Positions 7,129 to 16,331 of a stretch of DNA of 64,000 nucleotides are shown here, in pieces. The first letter of the stretch is position 1. Each line of letters begins with the position of its first letter. The translations under genes and the position numbers were made by a program. Origin of the DNA: Bradyrhizobium diazoefficiens (GTDB taxonomy: Bacteria; Pseudomonadota; Alphaproteobacteria; Rhizobiales; Xanthobacteraceae). The DNA lies in contig NZ_CP067102.1 of NCBI RefSeq assembly GCF_016616885.1, forward strand, positions 434,001 through 498,000. Direction: 5' to 3'. The notes beneath the pieces were generated by a model. The model was not told where the DNA came from. It searched no databases and saw nothing but the letters and a program-made list of their open reading frames with translations.

Positions 7129-8817
7129 CTACGTGCTGCTGCCCGCCGCGGTCGCGACCACCGGCAACACCTCGGCACTCGCGCGGTCCGGCGTCGCCTC
7201 GTTCCAACGCACCGAGCCGAACGGCCGCTCCAGCATACGGCGGATCCGCACCGGCTCGGGGCCGACGTGAAAATCGATCGCCTGCTGGTGCAGCGCGCGT
7301 TCGGATTGCGTCGATCGGTTGCGCTGGCGCAGATAGTCGAACCAGGTCGGACAGTGATAGCGCTCGGTCCACAATTCCGGGTCTGCGATGTCGCGCGCGA
7401 TCGACCAGCCATAGGCGCCGTTGCGCTGCCTTGAGAGCTGCACATCCTGCATCACATTGTGGAAGGCGCGGGCGTTCTCTTGGGCGACGCGATATTCGAT
7501 CTCGACCACCAGCGGTCCGCTGCGCCCGGTCAGCGACAGCTTCACTTCGGGATCGGCCAGCACATCGGCGTCCTCGTTGCGGGCGCCGACGCGCGGCATC
7601 GCAAGCCAGATGCCGAGAACGGGCGAGATCAGCATCAACCCGGCGGCAGTCAGCAGCGCGACCTCGACCCCGGCATAGTCGGTGAGATGACCCCAGCCCC
7701 AGGCGCCGATTGCGATGCCGCCGGAGATCGAGGCCTGGAACGCCGCGAGCGATCGCCCCGCGACCCAGCGCGGCGCGGAGAGTTGCACGCCGATGTTGAA
7801 GAGCGCGACAGCCGCCATCCAGACAGCTCCCGCCAGCACCAGCGCGGCCGCGGTCAGCACCGGCTCGCTCGAGAGCGCAAGGGCCGCCATCGCAAAGGCC
7901 ATCGAGATCGTGCAGACGCGGATCGCGGAGTCGCCGCTCATGCGCTTGCGCAGCTCGTGGATGTTGAGCGCGCCGACCACGGCGCCCATGCCGAAGGCGC
8001 CCAGCATGATGCCGTAGGTCTGCGCGCCGCCGTGCAGCAGGTCGCGTGCGACCAGCGGCATCAGCGCCATCACGGCGCCGCCGATCAGGCCCATCACCAG
8101 CGTGCGCAGCAGCACGATCTTGATCGGTGGCGAGTTGGTGATGTAGCGGAAGCCCGAGACCATGGCGCGGTTGAGCTTCTCCCGCGGCAGCCGCGATGGC
8201 TCGGTGGTCCGCCGCCAGAGCAGCAGCACCACCAGCAGCGGCAGATAGAGGATCGCATTGCATGCAAACGCTGCGACCGCGCCAAGGGCGGCCACGATGA
8301 CGCCGCCCACAGCGGGACCGAAGCTGCGTGCGATATTGTAGCTGATGCCGTTCAGCGCCACCGCCGACGGCAGCGCCTCCGGCGGCACCTGCTCGCTGAC
8401 CGAGGACTGCCAGGCGGGACCGAACAGCGCATTGCCGCTGCCGACGACGAAGCAGAAGGCCAGCAGCGATTCCGGGGCGATGAGCTGCAGCCCGGCGAGG
8501 ATCGTGAGCGCTGCTGCGCCCGCCAGTGCGATCAAGAGTGCGACCAGCGTCACGATGCGGCGGTCATACATGTCGGCGATGGCGCCGGCCGGCATCGAGA
8601 TCAACATGATCGGCAGCATCAGGGCGGTCTGCACCAGCGCCACCTTGTCGGCGGAGGCCGCCATTTGCGTCATCGCCCACGCCGCGCCCACGCCCTGGAT
8701 CAGGAGGCCGAGATTGGAGAGCAGGCTCGCGAGCCAGATGCGCCGGAACACGGTATACCGCAGGGGAGCCGTAATGCCGTCGGCGGGACGTCTCTGGTGG
8801 TTCGTCTGCTCGGTCAT
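7129..8817 (-). CDS. MFS exporter with C-terminal alpha/beta-barrel-like domain
   Basis: A 562-residue protein, clearly longer than a plain MFS carrier (about 400). Residues 1-405 form a 12-helix MFS_3/EntS-type transporter with the loop pattern GAIADMYDRRIV and a second half beginning near VSGFRYI. Residues about 440-545 form a soluble domain beginning GPLVVEIEYRV and containing RNGAYGWSIARD and FHVGPEPVRIRRM, which looks like a dimeric alpha/beta barrel of the antibiotic-monooxygenase type. The start is the ATG at 8817 behind GGAAGAGG. The transporter half suggests drug or siderophore export; the role of the tail is unknown. It is divergent from the hydrolase at 8957. Confidence 0.85.
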   Translation of the reverse strand: MTEQTNHQRRPADGITAPLRYTVFRRIWLASLLSNLGLLIQGVGAAWAMTQMAASADKVALVQTALMLPIMLISMPAGAIADMYDRRIVTLVALLIALAGAAALTILAGLQLIAPESLLAFCFVVGSGNALFGPAWQSSVSEQVPPEALPSAVALNGISYNIARSFGPAVGGVIVAALGAVAAFACNAILYLPLLVVLLLWRRTTEPSRLPREKLNRAMVSGFRYITNSPPIKIVLLRTLVMGLIGGAVMALMPLVARDLLHGGAQTYGIMLGAFGMGAVVGALNIHELRKRMSGDSAIRVCTISMAFAMAALALSSEPVLTAAALVLAGAVWMAAVALFNIGVQLSAPRWVAGRSLAAFQASISGGIAIGAWGWGHLTDYAGVEVALLTAAGLMLISPVLGIWLAMPRVGARNEDADVLADPEVKLSLTGRSGPLVVEIEYRVAQENARAFHNVMQDVQLSRQRNGAYGWSIARDIADPELWTERYHCPTWFDYLRQRNRSTQSERALHQQAIDFHVGPEPVRIRRMLERPFGSVRWNEATPDRASAEVLPVVATAAGSST

Positions 8818-8956
8818 ATCCTCTTCCAAATCGTCTGGCAGAAATGGCTCCAATGATTCCGGCATCTTCAGTGATGCCCGCGAAAGTCCTTCGCTGTCCA
8901 GTGGTTAGGCCGCTATAAGCAGTGCAAAGACATCGTTTTGCCCGGGGGAGGAGCAG

Positions 8957-10324
8957 ATGAAGCTGTCGCGACGGACGATCTTGCAGGGTGCGGGTAGCCT
9001 GGCGTTCGCGGTTGCGAACTTCCGCACCGATGCGCTGGCGCAAGCGCCGTCAGCGGCCCAGAGCACTGAGGTGTCGCCGATCCTGTTCGTCCATGGCAAT
9101 GGCGACTACGACGCGCTCTGGATGACGACGCTGTGGCGGATGGAGTCCAATGGCATCGCGCGCGACCGCATGATGGCGATCAATTTCACCAATCCAACAG
9201 CGCGCGCCGACGATACGGTCGAGGAGGCCAACCGCTCCTCGACCGAGGATCAGCGCCGCGAACTGGCCACTGCCATCGCCGAGCTGAAGCGCCGCACGGG
9301 CGCGGCGCGCGTGGCGCTGGTCGGCAACTCGCGCGGCGGTAACTCCATCCGCAACGTCATCAAGAACGGCGGCGCCGGCGATGTCAGTCACGCGGTCCTG
9401 TGCGGCACGCCCAATCATGGCGTGTTTGCGCTCGATGATCTGCTCGGCAGCGAGTTCAACGGACGCGGCACCTTCCTGCGCGGCCTGAACGACGGCGACA
9501 GCGAGGTGACGCCGGGCACAGCCTTCCTCACCCTGCGCAGCGACGGCATGGACAAATATGCGCAACCCGATGGACGCTTCATAGGCAAGCCGGGCGTGCC
9601 GACCAATGTCACCGCCGAGGGACCGGAGCTGAAGGGTGCGACCAATCTCGTGCTCGGCACGATCGACCATCGGGAGACGGCGTATCACCCGCGAGCTTTC
9701 CGTGAGATCTACAAGTTCATCGCCGGCCGCGAGCCTGCGCGCATCGCGATCACGCCGGAGCGCACCGTCCGCCTCAGCGGATTGGTCACAGGCGCGGTGG
9801 ATGGCATGCCGACCAATCGCCCGGTGGCCGGGGCGGTGGTAGAGGTCAACTATGTCGACGGCGAGAGCGGAGAGCGCAGGGGCGTGGTGCATCGCTCGAC
9901 GACGGGCGCCGACGGCCGTTGGGGGCCGGCCGCGGTCGATTCCACCTTGCCGCTCGAGCTCGTCCTGACCTCACCCGACGCCCCGACGACGCATTTCTAC
10001 CGCTCGCCCTTCCCGCGCTCCTCCGACGTCGTGCATTTGCGCGCCGCGCGCCCGTTCATTCCCGCGGACAAGGATGCCGGTGCGGTGGTGATCATGTCGC
10101 GCCCGCGCGGCTATTTCGGCCTGCCGCGCGACACCGTCCTGTTCGACGGCCAGGAGCCCGCCGACGTCCATTCGGGCGTGCCCACGGATGCGGCAGCAAC
10201 CCTGCGCCTTCCGGCCAGCGAGATCGGGCGTAAAATCGTGGCCCAGTTCAACGAAGAGCGAATTGTGGCACGTGCCTGGCCCGCCTCCGAGAACAGGATT
10301 GCGGTTGCCGAACTGACTTACTAG
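8957..10324 (+). CDS. Tat-exported alpha/beta hydrolase with beta-sandwich tail
   Basis: A 455-residue exported hydrolase. The N-terminus is a twin-arginine signal (SRRTILQGAGSLAFAVA) cleaved near ALAQA. The hydrolase domain (about 35-270) begins with PILFVHGNGDYD, the oxyanion-loop HG of lipases. It carries the nucleophile Ser in GNSRGG, with NHGVFALDD and TIDHRETAYH as likely acid and His regions. Residues about 275-455 look like beta-sandwich domains: GAVVEVNYVDGESG resembles a carboxypeptidase-regulatory-like fold, which may bind polymer. Lipase or polyester depolymerase activity is plausible but not proved. The start is supported by GGGGGAGGAG. The P450 gene follows 50 bases downstream. 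Confidence 0.82.
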   Translation: MKLSRRTILQGAGSLAFAVANFRTDALAQAPSAAQSTEVSPILFVHGNGDYDALWMTTLWRMESNGIARDRMMAINFTNPTARADDTVEEANRSSTEDQRRELATAIAELKRRTGAARVALVGNSRGGNSIRNVIKNGGAGDVSHAVLCGTPNHGVFALDDLLGSEFNGRGTFLRGLNDGDSEVTPGTAFLTLRSDGMDKYAQPDGRFIGKPGVPTNVTAEGPELKGATNLVLGTIDHRETAYHPRAFREIYKFIAGREPARIAITPERTVRLSGLVTGAVDGMPTNRPVAGAVVEVNYVDGESGERRGVVHRSTTGADGRWGPAAVDSTLPLELVLTSPDAPTTHFYRSPFPRSSDVVHLRAARPFIPADKDAGAVVIMSRPRGYFGLPRDTVLFDGQEPADVHSGVPTDAAATLRLPASEIGRKIVAQFNEERIVARAWPASENRIAVAELTY

Positions 10325-10374
10325 CTAATTGCCTGCGCAAGCCTTTACTGCGACGAGATCTGCGGGAGAGAGCC

Positions 10375-11742
10375 ATGAACATCGCCAGCGTGCGTCGGCC
10401 CATCATCCCCCCGACCCCGCCGCGCGCGCCGGACAATTTGTCGTTCTTCGGCCGGCTTGCGGTCATCAGGCAGAATATGATCGCGACCTGGGGACAGCGC
10501 GCCTATGAGGAAGAAATCATCCAGGGCCGCTTCTTGCTGCACAAGAGCTTCATCCTGAACCAGCCGGATGCGATCCGGCACGTCCTGCTCAGCAACTACG
10601 AGAACTACACGCGGACGCCGGCGGGGATCCGCATGCTACGTCCCGTGCTCGGCGAAGGCCTCCTGCTCGCCGAGGGTCATGCCTGGACGCATCAGCGCCG
10701 GACGCTCGCACCCGCCTTCACGCCACGCGCTACCGCCAATCTCGTCCCGCACATGACGGCGGTGCTCGACGAGACCATCGCGAAGCTGGATGCGCGCACG
10801 AACGAGCCGATCGATCTGCGCGAGGTCATGCAGCGCATGACGCTCGAGATCGCCGGGCGCACGATGTTCTCGTTCGGGATGGACCGGCACGGTCCGACCT
10901 TGCGGAGTTTCGTCATGGAATATGCCGAGCGGCTCGGGCGGGCCTACTTCCTCGACATGGTGCTGCCGGTGTCCTGGCGGACGCCCATGGATCGGGCCCG
11001 TGCCCGCTTCCGCACGCGCTGGACCGAGTTCGTGGCGATGCTGATCGCCGAGCGGCGGGCCGCGGGCAAGAAGGACGGCGCGCCGCCGCGCGATCTGTTC
11101 GATCTCATGGACGACGCCCGCGATCCTGAAACGGGCAAGGGCTTTTCAGACGAGCAGCTCGTCGACGAGGTCGCGACCATGATCCTGGCGGGTCATGAGA
11201 CGACCGCGACTGCGCTGTTCTGGGCGCTCTATCTGCTGGCGCTCGATCCTGATACGCAGGAGGAGGTCGCCTCCGAGACACGCGGCGAGCATCTCGACAG
11301 CATGGCCGATATTGACCGGCAAAAATTCACCCGCGCCGTGGTTGACGAGACCATGCGGCTTTATCCGCCGGCCTTCCTTGTCGCCCGGGCCGCGCGCGAC
11401 AAGGACATTGTGGCCGGTGCTGAGGTCAGCAAGGGCGACATCATCATGATCGCACCCTGGCTGCTGCACCGGCACGAGAAGCTGTGGGATCAACCGAACG
11501 CGTTCATTCCAAAGCGCTTCATGTCGAAAGAGGCGCCCGATCGCTTCGCCTATCTGCCGTTCGGCGCGGGCCCGCGTGTCTGCGTCGGCGCCGCGTTCGC
11601 GCAGGCCGAGTCCGTGCTGGCGCTGGCCCGGCTGATCGGCGCGTTCCGCGTCGAGCTGGCGGATGCGACGCCAGTCATTCCGTGCGGCGTCGTCACGACC
11701 CAGCCGGACCACTCACCCCTGTTCCGCATCACGCGCCGGTGA
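10375..11742 (+). CDS. Cytochrome P450 (class I bacterial type)
   Basis: A 455-residue soluble cytochrome P450 monooxygenase, normal length for the family. All signatures are present: I-helix oxygen-binding AGHETTA, the K-helix ETMRLYPP with the ExxR pair, the PERF-like PKRFMS, and the heme loop FGAGPRVCVG with C403 as the iron ligand. There is no membrane helix at the N-terminus and no fused reductase, so it needs a separate ferredoxin and reductase, neither of which lies in this window. GGGAGAG precedes the start. It follows the Tat hydrolase on the same strand by 50 bases and may be cotranscribed. The substrate is unknown; the helix patterns resemble fatty-acid or terpene hydroxylases. Confidence 0.93.
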   Translation: MNIASVRRPIIPPTPPRAPDNLSFFGRLAVIRQNMIATWGQRAYEEEIIQGRFLLHKSFILNQPDAIRHVLLSNYENYTRTPAGIRMLRPVLGEGLLLAEGHAWTHQRRTLAPAFTPRATANLVPHMTAVLDETIAKLDARTNEPIDLREVMQRMTLEIAGRTMFSFGMDRHGPTLRSFVMEYAERLGRAYFLDMVLPVSWRTPMDRARARFRTRWTEFVAMLIAERRAAGKKDGAPPRDLFDLMDDARDPETGKGFSDEQLVDEVATMILAGHETTATALFWALYLLALDPDTQEEVASETRGEHLDSMADIDRQKFTRAVVDETMRLYPPAFLVARAARDKDIVAGAEVSKGDIIMIAPWLLHRHEKLWDQPNAFIPKRFMSKEAPDRFAYLPFGAGPRVCVGAAFAQAESVLALARLIGAFRVELADATPVIPCGVVTTQPDHSPLFRITRR

Positions 11743-11787
11743 CAGGCTCTGGCCGTCGGCGTGATCCGCCCTAGATAGAGTTGCGTC

Positions 11788-13197
11788 ATGAGCGACACCC
11801 AGGCCCAGTTTTCCGTTCTGAAGCAGACCGCCGACGCGAAGGTAGTCGATGCGATCGCGTGTCTCATCAAGGACGGCGAGGATCATGAACTCAACCGCGT
11901 CAATGTCCTCGACTTCGCCAGACAGCACGGCGTCGATGAAGAGCACGCGATCTCAGCCTTTCTGCATTCGGCGCGGCTCGGGTTGTTCGATCTCGGCTGG
12001 AACGTGCTGTGCCCCGGCTGCGGCGGCGTGCTTGGCGCCCATTCGACGCTGAAGGCGCTCAAGCCGGACGATTATCACTGCGCGCTCTGCGCCTGCGGCT
12101 ACAAGGCGTCGGTCGACGATCAGGTCGAGGTCTCCTTCACCGTGAATCCGCGCGTCCGGCGGATCGCCGCGCACGATCCCGATACGCTTCCGGTGTGGGA
12201 GTATTTCAAGCAAGTGTTCTGGAGTTCCGGGGTCGACTTCAACAAGGAATCGTTTGCGACGCTGGCCAACGAGGTGACGCTGGATACGATGGAGCTGCCG
12301 GCCGGCGAGAAGGCGACGATGTCGCTGCAACTCCCGAACGACTTCATCATCATCTTCGAGCCGGTGACGCACGCCGCCCAATTCATCGACGTCCAGGGCG
12401 AGCCGACCAAGGACCGCCAGCAGCTCGCCATCATGTACAACAAGGTGCAGGCGCCGACGGGGACCACGACGATGCGGCCGGGGCCGCTGCGGCTGTCGCT
12501 TGAGAACCAGGCCGGCGTGCGGGTGCTTCCGTCGGTGTTCATCGCGGCCGAAGCGCTTCATCACCTCATCGGCAAGCGCAAGCCGTTCCTTACCGCCAAG
12601 CGCATGCTGTCGAACCAAACGTTTCGCGATGTCTTCAAGGCGGACAATCTCAGCCTCGACCAGCGACTCCAGATCACCTCGCTGACCTTCCTGTTCACCG
12701 ATCTGAAGGGCTCGACAGCGCTCTACGAGCGCGTCGGCGATCTCGCCGCTTTCGATCTCGTGCGCGCGCATTTCCACGCGCTGCTGGAGATCATCTCGTC
12801 CGAGAAGGGCGCGGTGGTGAAGACCATCGGCGATGCCGTGATGGCGACCTTCGTCCGTCCCGAGCATGCGATCGTCGCAGGCCTGCGGATGCGCGCGGCG
12901 ATGGACGAGCTCAACAAGCAGCGCGGCACGGACGATCTCATCGTCAAGATCGGCATCCACGAGGGGCCGTGCCTTGCGGTGATGCTCAACGAGCGGCAGG
13001 ATTATTTCGGCCAGACCGTCAACATTGCCGCGCGTGTTCAGAGCCTGTCGACCGAACGGGAGATCCATATCACCGGCCCGGTGCTCGACGCACCCGCGGT
13101 CGCCGAAGTCCTCAAGCAGCGCGAGATCAAGCCGATCCAGAAGCAGGCGGCGCTGCGCGGCATCGCCGACAAGATGGTGGTGTACGAGATACCGTGA
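11788..13197 (+). CDS. Adenylate/guanylate cyclase with N-terminal zinc-ribbon sensor region
   Basis: A 469-residue cytoplasmic class III nucleotide cyclase. The N-terminal two thirds (about 10-285) match the DUF5939-type region found before such cyclases. It contains a zinc ribbon with C75 and C78 (CPGCGG) and C98 and C101 (CALCACG), then a beta-rich domain. The catalytic domain (about 296-465) has both metal-binding aspartates, D305 in FTDLKGS and D349 in KTIGDAVMA, and the late NIAARVQ helix. It should make cAMP (or cGMP) from ATP (or GTP) in response to a signal read by the N-terminal part. No membrane segment is seen. It stands alone, followed by a palindromic repeat. Confidence 0.9.
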   Translation: MSDTQAQFSVLKQTADAKVVDAIACLIKDGEDHELNRVNVLDFARQHGVDEEHAISAFLHSARLGLFDLGWNVLCPGCGGVLGAHSTLKALKPDDYHCALCACGYKASVDDQVEVSFTVNPRVRRIAAHDPDTLPVWEYFKQVFWSSGVDFNKESFATLANEVTLDTMELPAGEKATMSLQLPNDFIIIFEPVTHAAQFIDVQGEPTKDRQQLAIMYNKVQAPTGTTTMRPGPLRLSLENQAGVRVLPSVFIAAEALHHLIGKRKPFLTAKRMLSNQTFRDVFKADNLSLDQRLQITSLTFLFTDLKGSTALYERVGDLAAFDLVRAHFHALLEIISSEKGAVVKTIGDAVMATFVRPEHAIVAGLRMRAAMDELNKQRGTDDLIVKIGIHEGPCLAVMLNERQDYFGQTVNIAARVQSLSTEREIHITGPVLDAPAVAEVLKQREIKPIQKQAALRGIADKMVVYEIP

Positions 13198-13206
13198 GGC
13201 GTCATT

Positions 13207-13298
13207 CGTCATTCCGGGATGGCCCGTAGGGCCAGACCCGGAATCTCGAGATGATTGCGCGAGATTTCGGGTTCGCGCTTTGCGCGCCCCGGAATGAC
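13207..13298. repeat. Palindromic intergenic repeat, CGTCATTCCGG family
   Basis: The element begins CGTCATTCCGGG and ends with the inverted CCCCGGAATGAC, with internal paired blocks (GGCCCGTAGGGCC, GACCCGGAATCTC). Two more copies lie at 18061 and 28031. It sits in the gap after the cyclase gene and may act as a transcript end or stabiliser. Confidence 0.8.
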
Positions 13299-13424
13299 AG
13301 TGAACAGATTGCCGAAACGTAATCAGCGCGCGGAACTGACGCACGTTGCGCCGGCTGAGTTTCCCGCTCATATAAGGCTGGTAACGCCGCGCCTTCGCGG
13401 CGTCATCGATTTCGGTAGGATCTT

Positions 13425-13913
13425 ATGCTCGACGGCCTGCGCCAATTCATCGCCGACATTGTTGCTCCTCATGCCCAGGACCGCGCCTTCGGCGAGAGCG
13501 ATTATCGGCTGGCTGCCACCGCGCTACTGGTCCACGTGGTTTCGCTGGACGGCCAGCCGACGCCGGCCGAGCAGGGCAAGCTGCACACCTTGATCGAAAG
13601 CCATTTCGGGCTCGACCGGGGCACGGCGGACCGGCTGATTGCGGATGCGACCCAGGTCGAGGGCGAGGCGGTCGATCTTTATCACTTTACCAGCGTCATC
13701 ATGCGTTCGCTCGACGAAGAGGGCCGCAAGCGCATCGTCCAGATGATGTGGGAGCTGGTCTATGCCGATGGCCAGGTCACCGAGTTCGAGGACAACGTCG
13801 TCTGGCGTGCCTCCGACCTGCTCGGGATTTCCCAGCGCGACCGGATCGATCTCAAGCACGCCGTCGCGGACCGCGCCGGCGATCAGGTCAAGGACAACGC
13901 TGTCGGCGGCTGA
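13425..13913 (+). CDS. TerB-like tellurite-resistance-family protein
   Basis: A 162-residue all-helical cytoplasmic protein matching the TerB/DjlA-like family (COG4103). Visible family features are the repeated acidic-helix pattern VSLDGQPTPAEQGKLHTLI in the first half and YADGQVTEFEDNVVWR in the second, which place paired acidic residues for metal binding. Despite the family name these proteins are not shown to confer tellurite resistance in most bacteria; they may sense or bind divalent metal. The start is the ATG at 13425, behind a weak AGGA. No ter operon partners are present, so it is a stand-alone gene between the cyclase and an SDR. Confidence 0.8.
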   Translation: MLDGLRQFIADIVAPHAQDRAFGESDYRLAATALLVHVVSLDGQPTPAEQGKLHTLIESHFGLDRGTADRLIADATQVEGEAVDLYHFTSVIMRSLDEEGRKRIVQMMWELVYADGQVTEFEDNVVWRASDLLGISQRDRIDLKHAVADRAGDQVKDNAVGG

Positions 13914-14137
13914 GCTATCGCGGCATGATTTCCGGTTGTGCGGCTCACATGACGAAACTTTAATGTAGCGTCGCGCCGCCCCCGAGGTCCGGATTCCTCT
14001 GCAAATCCGCGGTTTTCCGCTTTCCCTGTTGGCGGCTCAGGCCGCCATGCTGCCAGCGCCGCTTGCCTGTCGCGGGTGGCCTATGCTCCAGTTCCGCCAT
14101 TAGGGGCCAAAAAACTTCAATTCAAGAGACTGCGATC

Positions 14138-14917
14138 GTGACTGAGCGGGTAACGTTGATCACCGGTGCCTCGGCGGGCATCGGCACGGAGCTGGCGCGT
14201 GTGTTTGCTGCGAACGGACACCGGCTCGCGCTGACGGCGCGACGTGCGGACCGACTCGAGGCGCTCGCGAACGAGCTCACCTCCACGTGCGGCAAGAAGC
14301 CGATCGTGATCGCCTGCGATCTGCAGCAAGCCGATGCCGGCGAAAGAATCGCCGCCGCGCTCGCTGCCGAAGCGGTCGAGCTCGACAATCTCGTCAACAA
14401 TGCCGGCTTCGGCGTGTTTGGCGATGCCATCGAGCGCGACCGCGACGAGCAGGTCGGCATTGTCGACGTCAACGTGCGGGCGCTGACCGATCTGTCGCTG
14501 CGCTTTGCCGACCAGCTCATCAGGAACAAGGGCGGCCTGCTCAATGTCGGCTCCGTCGCGGGCTTCCTGCCGGGCCCCGGCATGGCCGTCTACTACGCGT
14601 CCAAGGCCTATGTGATTTCGCTCACCGAGGCCTTGCGGGCGGAGCTCGCGCCACGCGGTGTTCGCGTCACGGTGCTCTGCCCGGGTCCGGTGCCAACCGA
14701 ATTCCAGGGGCGCGCGGGTGTTGGCTCCGGGCATGATACGGCCCTTCTCAATGTTTCTGCCGCCGACGTTGCACGACAGGCCTATCGTGGCCTGATGGCG
14801 AACAAACGGGCAGTGCTGCCCGGGCTCGGCATCAAGATTGTGCCATTCGCACTGCGCTTCTTCCCGCGCGGCTTCATCCTGTCCGCCACCAGCCGGTTCC
14901 AGCGACAAAGGCACTAA
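14138..14917 (+). CDS. Short-chain dehydrogenase/reductase
   Basis: A 259-residue classical SDR that would use NAD(P)H to reduce or oxidise a carbonyl or alcohol substrate. The nucleotide-binding motif TGASAGIGTELA is at the N-terminus, NNAGFG near residue 85, the catalytic Ser in NVGSVAGF and the Tyr-Lys pair in YYASKAYV. The chosen start is a GTG at 14138 (TERVTLITG) with AAGAGA upstream; longer in-frame starts carry no family sequence. The C-terminus ends in a basic tail (RFQRQRH). Neighbours do not indicate a pathway, and the substrate cannot be inferred. Confidence 0.85.
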   Translation: MTERVTLITGASAGIGTELARVFAANGHRLALTARRADRLEALANELTSTCGKKPIVIACDLQQADAGERIAAALAAEAVELDNLVNNAGFGVFGDAIERDRDEQVGIVDVNVRALTDLSLRFADQLIRNKGGLLNVGSVAGFLPGPGMAVYYASKAYVISLTEALRAELAPRGVRVTVLCPGPVPTEFQGRAGVGSGHDTALLNVSAADVARQAYRGLMANKRAVLPGLGIKIVPFALRFFPRGFILSATSRFQRQRH

Positions 14918-15046
14918 CGAACGCTCGAAGCACCCGTAGTGGCCCGGAGCTTGCTTCAATATCGGGGCGCGTGTGCGCAAACTCACACGATGTTAACCAC
15001 AGCTTAGCTATGCTGGGGGCTTGAACCGATAGCACTCGCAGAGGCC

Positions 15047-15841
15047 ATGTCGTTTCGGACGGACAGGTTTGGTGGAGCAGAGGTGGTGCCCTTCCCCAGA
15101 AGGACGCCGAGCGCGGCCGCCTCCGAACACCTTCTGCCGGTTCTGATCGTCCTGCACCAGGAATCCTCGACGCCCGGCCGCGTCGGCAATGCGCTGCGCG
15201 CGCTCGGCCATCGTCTCGACATTCGCAGGCCGCGCTTCGGCGATCCCCTGCCCGACACGCTCGACCAGCATGCCGGCGCCGTGGTCTTCGGCGGCCCGAT
15301 GAGCGCCAATGATGCCGACGACTACGTCCGTCGCGAGATCGATTGGATCGAAATTCCGCTCCGCGAACAGCGGCCGTTCCTCGGCATCTGCCTGGGCGCG
15401 CAGATGCTGGCGAAGCAGTTAGGTGCACGCGTCGCGCCGCATGCGCAGGCACTGACCCAGATCGGCTACTATCCGATTCGCCCGACCGCGGCGGGCCACG
15501 TGCTCTACCCGGATTGGCCGGCGCAGGTGTATCACTGGCATCGCGAAGGTTTTGAACTGCCGGTCGGCGCTCAACTGCTTGCCGAGGGCGATGATTTTCC
15601 GATCCAGGCGTTCCGCACCGGCAATGCCTTCGGCGTGCAGTTTCATCCCGACGTGACCTACGCAATGATGCATTGCTGGACCACGCGCGGCTATGACGGT
15701 CTCAGCGCGCCTGGCGCGCGCGAGCGGCATCATCACTTTGCGGACCGCGCGGTTTATGACGCCGCGGAACGTGCCTGGCTCGATCATTTCATCAGTGGCT
15801 GGCTGGCGCGCCGGCCGGTGCTGGCGCAAGCCGCCGAGTGA
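15047..15841 (+). CDS. Class I glutamine amidotransferase-like protein
   Basis: A 264-residue GATase1-type protein of the stand-alone GMP-synthase-like group. The nucleophile is the Cys in GICLGAQML and the catalytic His lies in GVQFHPDVT. In textbook members the residue two positions after that His is Glu (HPE); here it is Asp (HPD), so either this subgroup uses Asp or activity is altered. An oxyanion strand GAVVFGGPMS is present. About 30 residues of Ser/Arg/Pro-rich sequence precede the domain, so the true start may be later. No synthetase partner is fused or adjacent. The function is probably hydrolysis of glutamine or a gamma-glutamyl compound. Confidence 0.82.
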   Translation: MSFRTDRFGGAEVVPFPRRTPSAAASEHLLPVLIVLHQESSTPGRVGNALRALGHRLDIRRPRFGDPLPDTLDQHAGAVVFGGPMSANDADDYVRREIDWIEIPLREQRPFLGICLGAQMLAKQLGARVAPHAQALTQIGYYPIRPTAAGHVLYPDWPAQVYHWHREGFELPVGAQLLAEGDDFPIQAFRTGNAFGVQFHPDVTYAMMHCWTTRGYDGLSAPGARERHHHFADRAVYDAAERAWLDHFISGWLARRPVLAQAAE

Positions 15842-15933
15842 TCGGCGCAGGTCCGTGCCGCAATCCTGAATATGCTAGGCTCGTTGCCAACGAGCGCGCG
15901 CGAACGCGTGCCGGCCAACAAAGGGAGAGCGTG

Positions 15934-16151
15934 ATGGCCTATGAGCATATTCTCTATGAGGTGAGCGACCGGATCGCGACCATCACGCTCAATCGCCCCG
16001 ATCGCATGAACGCGTGGACGCCGGTCATGGTGCGCGACGCGATGGAAGCGTCCAGTGCCGATGACAATGTCCGCGTCATCGTGCTCACCGGTGCGGGCCG
16101 TGCGTCGCGAGCTTCATGGAGAAGCGGCCGCCGCGGTTTACGGGGAAGTAG
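15934..16151 (+). pseudogene. Enoyl-CoA hydratase remnant with large internal deletion
   Basis: The N-terminal 57 codons are a normal crotonase start: YEVSDRIATITLNRPDRMNAW, then VRVIVLTGAGRA. Where FCAGAD should follow, the sequence jumps at about 16100-16107, in another frame, to ASFMEKRPPRFTGK and a stop at 16149-16151. That is a typical enoyl-CoA hydratase C-terminus (EKRPPRF). Roughly 190 residues, including the oxyanion hole and catalytic glutamates, are missing. The gene is dead. The ATG at 15934 has a strong GGGAGAG site. The break lies about 105 bases from the 3' end of tRNA-Ala, a common place for element insertion and deletion. Confidence 0.8.
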
Positions 16152-16202
16152 GGGAGACTTTGTGGAGGAAGCCCGCCGTCGCCCTTCGGCTATGGCGCGG
16201 CA

Positions 16203-16255
16203 GCCTTCGCTATGAAGCGGCTTGCCGAGCCGAAGCAGGCGCAGCCTGCGAAGGC
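16203..16255. repeat. Inverted repeat beside tRNA-Ala 3' end
   Basis: GCCTTCGC at 16203-16210 and GCGAAGGC at 16248-16255 form an inverted pair with smaller palindromes between them, ending exactly where the tRNA-Ala 3' end begins. It could serve as the tRNA terminator or be a residual repetitive element. Confidence 0.5.

Positions 16256-16331
<76 letters not shown>

Noticed and set aside
7459..8856. 465-codon plus-strand frame opposite the MFS gene
   Set aside because: A shadow with an Arg/His/Gln/Asp composition typical of the reverse of high-GC genes. The MFS frame has clear helices and a good start.
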